NCBI GenBank assembly: GCA_036496605.1
Contig: DASXKV010000019.1
Coordinates: forward strand, 1-33,429
Origin: Gemmatimonadaceae bacterium
GTDB lineage: Bacteria > Gemmatimonadota > Gemmatimonadetes > Gemmatimonadales > Gemmatimonadaceae
Direction: 5' to 3'
Length of the DNA stretch: 33,429 nt
Made by a program: the position numbers and the translations under genes. This document shows positions 15,052-23,503 of this stretch, in pieces; position 1 is the stretch's first letter; each line of letters opens with the position of its first letter. A model generated the notes under the pieces. That model saw nothing but the letters and a program-made list of their open reading frames with translations. It was not told the DNA's origin and did not search any database.

Positions 15052-16653
15052 TCAGCGCCGCGTTGCCGGCGCCGTGCCGACCCAACTGCCGCCGAGCGCC
15101 TTGTACAGCTGCACCGCTGCCGTGAGCTCACCGAGCTGCGCCTGACTCGCCGCGAGCTCGGCGCCGAAAAGACTGCGTTGCGCGTCGAGCAGATCGAGGT
15201 AGCTCGACAATCCTGCCTCGTAGCGCACGGTCGCGAGCTCGAGCGCCTTTCGCAACGCGTTCGCTTGCGTCGCCTGCGCCACCGCTTCGTCGCGCGCTGT
15301 CCGTACTCCGACGAGCGCGTCGTTCGCTTCGCGCACCGCGTTGAGTGCCACGGACTCGTACGATGCTCGCGCCTGAGCCGCTCGCGCACGCGCCGCGGAG
15401 GACACGTTCGCGAGTCGCGCGCCGTCGAAGAGCGGGAACGAGATGCCGACGAGTGCCTGATACACACGTGTCTGGCCCCCGAAGAGATTGTTCGGGAGCC
15501 CTGCTTGACTGCCCGTTGTGCCGGCGATGCTGAACGTGGGCCAGCGCGCTGCGTCCGCGACGCCGATGCGCGCCACCGCCGCCGCATACGATCGCTCGGC
15601 CTGCACGATATCCGGACGACGCGTGAGCAGCGCCGCCGGAATCGAATCCGGCACGACGAGCGTCGAGACGGCGGCGCTGAGCGTGGTGCCGCGTGGAATC
15701 GCGGCGGGTCCTTCGCCGAGTAGGACGTTGAGGTTGTGCTCCGTCTGCGCGCGCGAGCGCTCCGCCTGCGCGAGCGTGACGGCCGGCGCCGCGACCTGCG
15801 CCTCGAACTGCCTAACGTCGAGCTCCGACGTCAGACCCTGCGAAAAACGTTGCCGGGCAATGTCGAGCGTGGTCTGGCGCGTGCTGAGTGTACGCTCGGC
15901 TATGGTCTTTTCCTGATCGAGCTCGAGAAGCTGCAGATAGCTCGAGGCGACATCACTCACGAGCGAGAGCGCGGTCGCGCGCTCGCCGGCCTCCTGCGCG
16001 CCGAGGTCGGCGCGTGCGGCCTGGACGCCGCGACGGATCCGGCCCCAAAAATCGAGCTCCCAGGCGAGGTCGGCGGTGAAGCGCGCCGCGCGATACCCCA
16101 CCGGCGGAAACGCGCCTAACGCGATCTGATTCGTGCTCTCACTCCCGTTGAGGCTCAGCGACGGCAGCTGCGAAGCGCGCGAGATGCCGACGTCGGCACG
16201 ATACTCGTTGATCCGAGCGACGGCACCCTGCAGGTCGCGATTCTGACGCAACGCGACGTCGATGAGCGAGACGAGAGTCGAGTCGTGAATGATGTCGATC
16301 CACGCGGCCGAGGTCACCGTATTCATGCTCAAGGCAGGACGCGGCGCGATCTCGGTCTCTTCGGGCGTGATGTCGCGCGCACGCTCGACCGCGAGCGAGT
16401 CGAAGAAGTGCTGTGCGGAATCACTCAACCGCGCCGCGCCAACGCGTTCCGATGGCGCGATCACGGTTTCGGGATGGTATCGCGGCCCCATCGAGCATGC
16501 GGTCAGCGTCATCGCGAGGAGGGCGACGACGCCGCGTGTCATCCTGAGCGAAGCGAAGGATCTACCGTCCGTAGTCAATGGCCAGCCACTAGCAAGCGAC
16601 AGTAGATCCTTCGTCGCTTCGTTCCTCAGCATGACAACAAGAGGGCGTTTCAT
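15052..16653 (-). CDS. RND efflux outer-membrane channel (NodT/OprM type)
   Basis: A TolC-like outer-membrane factor with two OEP domains (conserved PSLSLNGS, LSLVSDVASSYLQLLELD, RRPDIVQAERSYAAAVARIGVADAARWP split across the repeats). It has a lipobox LTAC near residue 53 from the first ATG. That ATG (16653) overlaps the pump stop codon as ATGA, which fits translational coupling and is used here. The 33-odd codons after MKRPLV are a copy of the dispersed repeat. Without them the N-terminus would be a normal lipoprotein signal (RGVVALLAMTLTACS). An internal ATG at 16542, formed by the repeat end, would give a clean 496-residue lipoprotein but has no good ribosome binding site. Which start is used is uncertain. 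Confidence 0.87.
   Translation of the reverse strand: MKRPLVVMLRNEATKDLLSLASGWPLTTDGRSFASLRMTRGVVALLAMTLTACSMGPRYHPETVIAPSERVGAARLSDSAQHFFDSLAVERARDITPEETEIAPRPALSMNTVTSAAWIDIIHDSTLVSLIDVALRQNRDLQGAVARINEYRADVGISRASQLPSLSLNGSESTNQIALGAFPPVGYRAARFTADLAWELDFWGRIRRGVQAARADLGAQEAGERATALSLVSDVASSYLQLLELDQEKTIAERTLSTRQTTLDIARQRFSQGLTSELDVRQFEAQVAAPAVTLAQAERSRAQTEHNLNVLLGEGPAAIPRGTTLSAAVSTLVVPDSIPAALLTRRPDIVQAERSYAAAVARIGVADAARWPTFSIAGTTGSQAGLPNNLFGGQTRVYQALVGISFPLFDGARLANVSSAARARAAQARASYESVALNAVREANDALVGVRTARDEAVAQATQANALRKALELATVRYEAGLSSYLDLLDAQRSLFGAELAASQAQLGELTAAVQLYKALGGSWVGTAPATRR
16537..16636. repeat. Dispersed inverted repeat (HPERSEGS type), copy 3, inside a gene
   Basis: Arms 16537-16563 and 16604-16636 match the copies at 489 and 9946, separated by a 40-base unrelated centre. 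The element lies between the start codon and the signal-peptide core of the outer-membrane channel gene, and the reading frame stays open across it. It creates a second in-frame ATG at 16542. Confidence 0.9.
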
Positions 16654-19600
16654 GCGCGCTCCGTTGCGACAACGTGCGCCGGTTCGCGTTCGGACAGCGG
16701 CGACGTGAGCGGCGCGGCGATGGGCTTCGCCTGACGCGGCCCGCGTCGCTCCGCCAATCCACGAATGATCCGGAAGAAGAGCGGGATGAAGAAAATCCCG
16801 ATCGACGTCGCGAAGAGCATCCCGGCAAACACGCCGGTGCCGATCGAGTGCCGGCTCGCCGCGCCTGCACCGGACGCGATCATCAACGGTAGCACGCCGA
16901 GAATGAATGCGAAGGACGTCATCAAGATCGGACGCAACCTCTCGCGCGCCGCTTCGATAGCCGCCTGACGAATGTCTAGTCCCTGATCCCTAAGGTGCGT
17001 CGCGAACTCGACGATGAGGATCGCGTTCTTCGCCGCGAGTCCCACGACGGTGATCAATCCGACCTGGAAGTAGATGTCGTTAGGCTGCCCTCGCAGCCAG
17101 ATCCCGAGCAGCGCGCCGAGGACGCCGAAGGGCACGCCGAGCAGGACGGCGAATGGCACCGACCAGCTCTCGAACTGCGCGGCGAGCACGAGGAACACCA
17201 TGATCAGCCCGAGGACAAACACGATACCCGCGGCACCACTCGACACGCGCTCCTGATACGACTGACCAGAAAACGAGACGCCCAGGCCCGCGGACCCGAA
17301 CTGATTTCTGATCACGTCGTCGACTTCCGACAAGAGCTCACCGCTCGAGTGACCTTGCTTCGGCGGCCCGGTGAATTGAGTGGACGTGAAACCATTGAAG
17401 CGAGTGATCACGGTCGGCGCGCTCCGGAAGCTCGTCGACGTGAGCGCCGAGATCGGCACCATCTGGTTGTTGGTGCCGCGCACGTAGAGGCGGCCGATGT
17501 CGTTAGGCGATTGGCGGTACTGTTCGGCGGCATTCGCCTGCACGCGATAGGTCTTGCCGAACAGGTTGAAGTCGTTGATGTACAGCGACGACAAAAAGGC
17601 TTGAAGGGTAGCAAATAAGTCCGTGAGATTCACGCCGCGCGCCTTGGCCGCCGTGCGATCGACGGTCACGTACACCTGCGGCACATTCGCACGAAAGGTC
17701 GAGTTCAGGCCGCCGGACGCAGGCAGCAGATTCACCGCCTGACGAAACTCGTTGACGTGACCGGCGAACTCCCGAATGTCCTGACCATTTCGATTCTGCA
17801 GGTTCAGCTCGACGCCGGCGGTCACACCAAGGCCTGGCACCTCCGGGAGATTGAAGCCGAAGGCGTTCGCATCGCGCATCGCAAATAGCTTCCCGTTGAT
17901 GCGCGCCGCGATCGAGTCGAGCGCGTCGTGCTTCGTGCGCTTGTCCCACGGCTTCAGGTTCATGAACACCGTAGCCGCGTTGGTGGTATTCGACTGAGTG
18001 AGCAGATCGAGGCCGACGAGCGCGACGATGTTCTGCACCGCCGGCTCGCTGCGAATGATCTTCTCCACGTTCGAGACGACCGCCACCGTGCGCTGTAGCG
18101 ACGCCGCGTCCGGCAGCTGGATCGACATCGCCATGTAGCCCTTGTCTTCCGTTGGAATGAAAGCAGTCGGAATCCGCGTCCATAGGACGCCGGCAAGAGC
18201 GATCAGGATCGCAAAGGCGCCGAGCCATGCCGACGGACGGCCCAGCACGGAGTCCACCGCGCCCACGTAGCGATTGGTGCCGCGCGCAAAGACGCGATTG
18301 AACCAACCAAAGAATCCCGTCGTGTGCGTCTCGTTGGTCTCCGTGAGCAGCAGCGCACACAGCGCCGGCGTCAACGTCAGCGCGACGAGCCCCGACAACA
18401 CGACGGCGATCACGATCGTCATCGCGAACTGTTTGAAGAAGGCGCCCGTCACCCCGCCGATGAACGCGACCGGCACGAACACCGAGCAGAGCACGAGTAC
18501 GATCGCGATGAGCGCGGCCCCGACCTGGCGAATCGCTTTGTCCGCGGCGAGTCGCGGCGACAGCTTCTCCGTCGCCATGATGCGCTCGACGTTCTCGATC
18601 ACGACAATCGCGTCGTCGACGACGATGCCGATCGCGAGCACGAGACCAAACAGCGTCAGCACGTTGATTGACATGCCGAACGCAAGCAGACCGAGGAACG
18701 TGCCGATGACGCTCACAGGAACGGCGAGCATCGGGATCAGCGTCGCGCGCCAGCTCTGCAGGAACAGGAAGACGACGAGCGTCACGAGGATCATCGCCTC
18801 GACGAGCGTGATCGCCACTTCCTTGATCGACGCGCTGACGAAGGGCGTCGTGTCGAAGGGCAGCGCCGCGGTGATCCCCTGCGGGAAGCTCGTCTGCAGC
18901 TCATTCAATCGCTTCTGGACGGCGTCCTTCACCGCGAGCGCATTCGCGCCGGGACGCGTGTAGAGAAGGGCGAAGGCGGTCGGTACGCCGTTGAGCCGCC
19001 CCTGCAGATCGTAGCTCCGCGCGCCGAGCGTCGCTTTGCCGATGTCGGAAAGCCTGACGATCGAACCGTCCGGGCGTGCACGGACTACTATGTCGTCGAA
19101 CTCTTTGGGAGTCGTTAGGCGACCGAGGGTAGTGATTGGTAGTGTCAGCTGCGTGCCGGGGGGAGACGGCTCTGCCCCCAAGCGGCCAGCGGGATTGGTC
19201 GCGTTCTGCTCGCGGACGGCGGCAGCAACATCGGTCACCGTGATGCCGAGCTGCGCCATCTTCTCCGGATCGAGCTGGAGAATCATCGCGAAATCGCGCG
19301 CCGGGAACGGCGTCGCGTCGCCGACGCCCGGTACGCGCTTCAGCTCGTCGAGCACGTTGAGCTTCAGGTAATTCGCGAGGTACGTCGCGTCGTAACGCGG
19401 ATCCGTCGAGTGTAACGCAACCACGGCGAGAATATCCGTATTCGCCTTGAGAATCGTTATGCCATTCGTGCGCACCGCGTCCGGCAGCTGCGGCTCAGCG
19501 AGCTTCACGGCATTCTGCACGTCGACCGCGGCGAGATCCTGGTTGCGCGAGACGTCGAAGGTGACGGTGATGTTGGTCGAACCGTCGCTCGCGTTCGACG

Positions 19601-19886
19601 ACGAGTAGTACAGCATCCCCTGCAGACCGGCGAGCTGCTCCTCGATCGGCGCGGCGACTGCCTGGGCGGCGTCTTCGGACGACGCGCCCGGATAGTTCGC
19701 CTGGATACGCACCGCGGGTGGCGAGATCTGCGGGTAGCGCGCGATGGGCAACAGTCGAATCGCGAACAGACCGAGCAGCGTGATGACAATGGAGATCACC
19801 GCCGCGAGCACAGGGCGACGAATGAAGAAGTACCTGATCTCTTCTTTCTCACCGTGGCCGTTCGGCGAGTAGACCGTATTGCTCAC
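16650..19886 (-). CDS. RND efflux pump inner-membrane transporter (HAE1/AcrB type)
   Basis: A 1078-residue proton-driven drug/solvent exporter of the AcrB/MexB group. It opens FFIRRPVLAAVISIVITLLG and shows the porter motif PQISPPAVRIQANYPGAS. The TM4 charge pair lies in GIVVDDAIVVIEN (Asp424, Asp425) and the TM10 lysine in GLAAKNAILIVEFA. The length is normal for the family. Its start overlaps the fusion-protein stop by four bases and its stop overlaps the channel start by four, so all three form one operon. It should assemble with both neighbours into a tripartite pump. Substrates cannot be read from sequence. Confidence 0.95.
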   Translation of the reverse strand: MSNTVYSPNGHGEKEEIRYFFIRRPVLAAVISIVITLLGLFAIRLLPIARYPQISPPAVRIQANYPGASSEDAAQAVAAPIEEQLAGLQGMLYYSSSNASDGSTNITVTFDVSRNQDLAAVDVQNAVKLAEPQLPDAVRTNGITILKANTDILAVVALHSTDPRYDATYLANYLKLNVLDELKRVPGVGDATPFPARDFAMILQLDPEKMAQLGITVTDVAAAVREQNATNPAGRLGAEPSPPGTQLTLPITTLGRLTTPKEFDDIVVRARPDGSIVRLSDIGKATLGARSYDLQGRLNGVPTAFALLYTRPGANALAVKDAVQKRLNELQTSFPQGITAALPFDTTPFVSASIKEVAITLVEAMILVTLVVFLFLQSWRATLIPMLAVPVSVIGTFLGLLAFGMSINVLTLFGLVLAIGIVVDDAIVVIENVERIMATEKLSPRLAADKAIRQVGAALIAIVLVLCSVFVPVAFIGGVTGAFFKQFAMTIVIAVVLSGLVALTLTPALCALLLTETNETHTTGFFGWFNRVFARGTNRYVGAVDSVLGRPSAWLGAFAILIALAGVLWTRIPTAFIPTEDKGYMAMSIQLPDAASLQRTVAVVSNVEKIIRSEPAVQNIVALVGLDLLTQSNTTNAATVFMNLKPWDKRTKHDALDSIAARINGKLFAMRDANAFGFNLPEVPGLGVTAGVELNLQNRNGQDIREFAGHVNEFRQAVNLLPASGGLNSTFRANVPQVYVTVDRTAAKARGVNLTDLFATLQAFLSSLYINDFNLFGKTYRVQANAAEQYRQSPNDIGRLYVRGTNNQMVPISALTSTSFRSAPTVITRFNGFTSTQFTGPPKQGHSSGELLSEVDDVIRNQFGSAGLGVSFSGQSYQERVSSGAAGIVFVLGLIMVFLVLAAQFESWSVPFAVLLGVPFGVLGALLGIWLRGQPNDIYFQVGLITVVGLAAKNAILIVEFATHLRDQGLDIRQAAIEAARERLRPILMTSFAFILGVLPLMIASGAGAASRHSIGTGVFAGMLFATSIGIFFIPLFFRIIRGLAERRGPRQAKPIAAPLTSPLSEREPAHVVATERA

Positions 19887-21028
19887 GACTTCACCTTGCC
19901 CTTCGCTGCCGACGAATCGATCGGCATCGGCCTAACGACTCGCCCTGGTGCGATCTTCTGAATGCCGTCGACGACGACGCGATCGCCGGACACGAGACCG
20001 GAATCGATGAGCCAGAGGCCGCCGCCGCTCCACTGACCCGGATTGACGTCACGCGCGACGACGGTGTCGCCCGCGCCGACGACGTACACGAACTGACGCC
20101 CCAGACCTTGCTGGACGGCGCGCTGCGGAACGGCGAGCGCACTCGAGCGCGCGAAGCCCTCGAGCCGCACCCGCACGAACTGCCCCGGCAGCAATCGACG
20201 ATCACCATTCGTGAACTCGGCGCGGAATTCCTGCGTGCCGCTCGCCGAGTCGAGGGAGGGCGACATGAAATTGATGTGTCCAACGCGCGGAAGGAGCGAG
20301 CCGTCTGGTAATACGACGCGCACACCGATTCCGTTTGTGCTCCCGGTGCCGTTGCTCACGTTCATCGCGCCTGTCGCGAGCAGCGCCCGTGATTGGGGAT
20401 CGCCCTGCCAGGCCAGCAGCTGCTGCGACGACGGGTGGAAGGTGACGTAGATCGGGTCCAGCTCATCAATGGTCGTCAGCAGATCCGCGGACCCGGTGAC
20501 GCGTGCACCGAGCTCGAGACGCGCGCGTCCGACCTGACCGGATATCTCCGCGCGAATGACGGTGTCGTCCAGGTCCTTCTTTGCGGCGTCCACCGCGGCC
20601 TGCGACGACTCGAGCTCGGAGCGCGCGTTGTCGACGTCCTGCTGCGCGACGGCGTGCCTCGGCACGAGCGGCTCGAGTCGCGCGAGCGTGCGCTTCGCGT
20701 TGTCGAGACGCGCGACGGCACTGCGATAGGCCGCGTCGTACTTCACGACATCCAGCTTGTAAAGAATTTGTCCCTTCTGGACGAAGCTCCCTTCGGTGAA
20801 CGGCCGCTCGGTGACGATGCCTTCGACGCGCGAGCGAACCTCGACGCGCCGGTACGGCGAGACCTGGCCGACGAACTCGTATGCCTCGGGAATGCTCGTG
20901 GGCGTAACGGTGACTATGCCGACCTGGGCCGGCGGCGGAGCAAATGGTTTCGCGGGTTTACTGCATGCTGACGCGCCATACAGGACGACGATGGCAAGCG
21001 CGGCGGACCGCGCGAAGGGGCTGATCAT
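19883..21028 (-). CDS. RND efflux periplasmic adaptor (membrane fusion protein)
   Basis: A 381-residue AcrA/MexA-type adaptor. ATG 21028 gives a lipoprotein signal ending YGASAC. The lipoyl halves are visible as VGQVSPYRRVEVRSRVEGIV and DDTVIRAEISGQVGRARLELG. Between them lies a coiled-coil hairpin (about 90-170, NAKRTLARLEPLV... SELESSQAAVDAAKKDL). The beta-barrel (QFRAEFTNGDRRLLPGQFVRVRLEG region) and membrane-proximal domain follow. The same frame is open to 21229, but that would translate an intergenic repeat, so the shorter start is preferred. It is first in the efflux operon. No linked regulator is seen. Confidence 0.93.
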   Translation of the reverse strand: MISPFARSAALAIVVLYGASACSKPAKPFAPPPAQVGIVTVTPTSIPEAYEFVGQVSPYRRVEVRSRVEGIVTERPFTEGSFVQKGQILYKLDVVKYDAAYRSAVARLDNAKRTLARLEPLVPRHAVAQQDVDNARSELESSQAAVDAAKKDLDDTVIRAEISGQVGRARLELGARVTGSADLLTTIDELDPIYVTFHPSSQQLLAWQGDPQSRALLATGAMNVSNGTGSTNGIGVRVVLPDGSLLPRVGHINFMSPSLDSASGTQEFRAEFTNGDRRLLPGQFVRVRLEGFARSSALAVPQRAVQQGLGRQFVYVVGAGDTVVARDVNPGQWSGGGLWLIDSGLVSGDRVVVDGIQKIAPGRVVRPMPIDSSAAKGKVKS

Positions 21029-21091
21029 GCTTCTCGGCAATTCGAAGGGAGTGGGGTGGGCCCTCTGTAATGTGGTGCTCGGGGCAAGTGC

Positions 21092-21220
21092 GTGGGTAGA
21101 GGGCTGAGGGCTGCGCGTAGAGGGCAGAGGGCAGTGGGTGGTTGGTCGTTGGTGAGTCCGAAGCACCGAATGACCAACAACCAACAACCAGCAACCAGCA
21201 ACTCGGTCACCACCCACGCC
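21092..21220. repeat. G-rich heptad array with inverted counterpart
   Basis: The plus strand has GGG triplets with four-base spacers (GGGTAGAGGGCTGAGGG, then GAGGGCAGAGGGCAGTGGG), degrading into GGTTGGTCGTTGGT. The complementary ACCAACAACC and ACCCACG segments follow, so the whole block can fold on itself. It lies between the efflux operon start and its likely promoter, in the 5' untranslated region, where it could form a large hairpin or a quadruplex. Confidence 0.75.
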
Positions 21221-21262
21221 CGAAAACAAGCCGCACCGGGTAGGTCACTACCGCCGAGTCAA

Positions 21263-21290
21263 TTTATAGATCGCTAATCCGGTGATGCAA
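21263..21290 (-). promoter_or_regulatory. Candidate promoter of the RND efflux operon
   Basis: On the minus strand TTGCAT (21285-21290) and TATAAA (21263-21268) are 16 bases apart, the best promoter-like pair upstream of the adaptor gene. The 5' leader would be about 230 bases and include the heptad array at 21092-21220. The spacing is slightly short, so this is tentative. Confidence 0.45.
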
Positions 21291-21391
21291 CGCACATCGG
21301 TCATTTTACGCTCTTTTGCTCAGTGAGCGGTGACTCGTCACCCTCAGAGCAACTTCCTTCTAAACCCCTCCTCCCACCCGAGGGCGACTCA

Positions 21392-22666
21392 ATGTTCGAA
21401 TCGTTCGCGGAACTCTTTCCCGCAAACTGGCGCCCGGCGATCCTGATCCTGACCGCGCCATTCCGCTGGTTGGCAGCATGGCAAGGCCTTATGCTGCGAT
21501 GGATCTTCGGCCACCAGCAGTCGGCCGGTTTCATCGCCGGCGAGGCGCTGCTGATCATCCCGATACTGCTCATCTGCGCCGGTACGTGGAGTAGCGCGGC
21601 GTCGCTCTACACGGTGCCCTTCCGCTCGGGACGCGGCCGCTTTCTCACCTTGCTGCTCATGACGTGGTGGGACGCGGGTCGCTGCATCCTGTTCTTCTAT
21701 ACGGGAATGGTACGCGTTATCGTCGCCTTTCTCGGCTGGATCATCGGCGCGGTGCGCTTCGGCCTGCGCATGATCAAGAGCCTGATCATCGGACTCGTTA
21801 GGTCACCGATCACGTTGATCCAGAATTCGTCGCGAGCCTATTTCGAGGCCGGCGGCATGCCGTGGGTGGCGTTCCTGATTCTCATGCTGTGGTCGGCCGT
21901 CGAAGCGACGATCTTCACCTTCACGCTGACGCCGACGCTCAAAGAGGTCTTCGACAGCCTGACGGGCACCGAAGTGAGCCCGCGAGTCATGCAGCCGCTG
22001 CTCTGGGTCTTCCTCTTCATGCTCGTCGCCGGCAGCTTCGCCTGCGTCCATGTGATGACAGAGGCGATCAAGCAGAAGAAGATCGGCAACATCGTCTCGA
22101 TGGTCATCGTCGAGAGCGCGGTCATGTTCTTCGAAGTGATGTTCCTCTACCGCGAGCTCATCGATGCGATCACACCATGGATCGCGCAGCAGTCCGGCGG
22201 TACGGTGCAGTTAGGCATTGGCGCGACGATTCTACTGGCGTCGTTCGGCTGGATGGGCGTACGCGGTATGACGTGGTTCCTCTTCGGCCGCTTCGGGACG
22301 CCCGCGTTGATCGCGATCCTGTCGCGCCAGAACCCGGAGCGTGGCAACGCGCCGACCGTGAAGCATCACGACGCGCCGGAGCTCTGGCGCGCGCCGATCG
22401 AGGCGCTCAAGGCCGAGACGAAGTGGTTCCACGAGGAAGCACGGCGAATGTTCGAGCTGCTGTCGCTCCCCGTGCTGCAGCTCTTCGCCTCCGCGCTCAA
22501 CTTCGCGGTGGTGGTGGTGCAGTCGCGTCCGATGTTCATGCTGCCATTCAAATCGCTCGACGACGTGCTCCACGCGACGCCCGGAGCGTCTGGCAAGCCG
22601 GAGCTGTCGGGCCGTTTCGCCGCGGGTATGCGCACGCCCCGTGATCCAATGGCGAGGGCCTCATGA
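21392..22666 (+). CDS. Polytopic membrane protein of unknown family
   Basis: A 424-residue integral membrane protein from ATG 21392, which has AGGG seven to eight bases upstream. A GTG at 21323 is in frame but adds a polar tail without a clear ribosome binding site. At least six hydrophobic segments are visible (GEALLIIPILLICAG, FLTLLLMTWWDAG, MVRVIVAFLGWIIGAV, MPWVAFLILMLWSAVEATI, LLWVFLFMLVAGSFACV, LGIGATILLASFGWMG). The C-terminal 110 residues are soluble and partly helical (PIEALKAETKWFHEEARRMF). I do not recognise the family. The stop overlaps the next start as ATGA, so it is coupled to the von Willebrand A lipoprotein and probably works with it. Confidence 0.8.
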   Translation: MFESFAELFPANWRPAILILTAPFRWLAAWQGLMLRWIFGHQQSAGFIAGEALLIIPILLICAGTWSSAASLYTVPFRSGRGRFLTLLLMTWWDAGRCILFFYTGMVRVIVAFLGWIIGAVRFGLRMIKSLIIGLVRSPITLIQNSSRAYFEAGGMPWVAFLILMLWSAVEATIFTFTLTPTLKEVFDSLTGTEVSPRVMQPLLWVFLFMLVAGSFACVHVMTEAIKQKKIGNIVSMVIVESAVMFFEVMFLYRELIDAITPWIAQQSGGTVQLGIGATILLASFGWMGVRGMTWFLFGRFGTPALIAILSRQNPERGNAPTVKHHDAPELWRAPIEALKAETKWFHEEARRMFELLSLPVLQLFASALNFAVVVVQSRPMFMLPFKSLDDVLHATPGASGKPELSGRFAAGMRTPRDPMARAS

Positions 22667-23424
22667 GAAAGAATCCTATTTGTCGGGCGACAACGCTGCT
22701 GGCGTTGGGCGTTCTCGCATCCTGCGGCGGCGCGCCGGACGGCGGAGGGGCGAAGACCATTCCGCGCTCGACGCTCGTCATCGGCATCGACGTCAGCGGC
22801 TCATTCGGAAAGAACTACGAGAGCTCGATTGATTTCACCGCGAATTACATATACGCTCACATCCACGGCCTCGGCGGTCTCAAGCAGCCGACGGCGGTGT
22901 TCGTCGGTTCCATTGGCGGCGAGCATCCGCAGGAGACCAAGTCCTTCCAGCCGATCGACACGTTCGAGCACATGAGCGTCGCCGAGATCGCGCGATATCT
23001 CCGCAAGGAATATCCGAATCGTGACGGCCTCACCGACTTCAACCCGTTCTTCAATCGCGTCGCGACACTCGTCACGCGGCAGAATCTCGTGCTCGCGCCG
23101 CTCAATATCGTACTCGTGACCGACGGCGTCCCCGATACGCCGGCGGCGAAGAACGACAGCCTCGGCAAGTACAAAAAGATCGACGTCAGTAAGCTCGAGT
23201 ACCTGTCGAAGAACGTCACGGTGCGCGTGCTCTACCCGCGGCCGACGATTGCGGTGCGATGGGAGAAGCAGGTCCCGCGTCACCGCGTGCGCATGTGGAC
23301 GGTCGACGACGAGGTAATGGCGACGTGGAAGACGCACTACCACGCCGGTGCCTCCTCTGAGAGTCAGACCGAGCTATGGCAGTGGATCAATGACAATGTG
23401 GATTTCCGGGTGAGGAGCATTTAG
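22663..23424 (+). CDS. Von Willebrand A-like lipoprotein
   Basis: A 253-residue lipoprotein (signal ending VLASC, Cys21) with a metal-ion-dependent adhesion site. STLVIGIDVSGSFGKN supplies DxSxS (Asp43, Ser45, Ser47), DGLTDF a candidate threonine (Thr124) and NIVLVTDGVPDTP the third loop (Asp154). The MIDAS appears complete, so it should bind a divalent ion and a partner. Residues 60-130 resemble no other vWA subgroup I know. It is the second gene of a coupled pair with the preceding membrane protein. The stop codon lies in the first bases of a G-rich intergenic array. Confidence 0.82.
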   Translation: MRKNPICRATTLLALGVLASCGGAPDGGGAKTIPRSTLVIGIDVSGSFGKNYESSIDFTANYIYAHIHGLGGLKQPTAVFVGSIGGEHPQETKSFQPIDTFEHMSVAEIARYLRKEYPNRDGLTDFNPFFNRVATLVTRQNLVLAPLNIVLVTDGVPDTPAAKNDSLGKYKKIDVSKLEYLSKNVTVRVLYPRPTIAVRWEKQVPRHRVRMWTVDDEVMATWKTHYHAGASSESQTELWQWINDNVDFRVRSI

Positions 23425-23503
23425 GGCAGAGGGCAGAGGGCGGCGGGCTGAGGGTGCTACCCTCTACGCTCTGCCCTCAGCCCTCGGCCCACTCTACCCT
23501 CTA
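23424..23503. repeat. G-rich heptad array between convergent genes
   Basis: GGGCAGAGGGCAGAGGG continues with the same seven-base phase to about 23454. A C-rich mirror (CCCTCTACGCTCTGCCCTC...) follows to 23503. The stop codons of both convergent genes (TAG at 23422-23424 and, on the minus strand, 23501-23503) fall at its edges. It can form a long hairpin on either transcript and may terminate both. Confidence 0.8.

Noticed and set aside
21029-21229. Longer adaptor protein start
   Set aside because: The added 67 residues translate the intergenic heptad array and would hide the lipoprotein signal.
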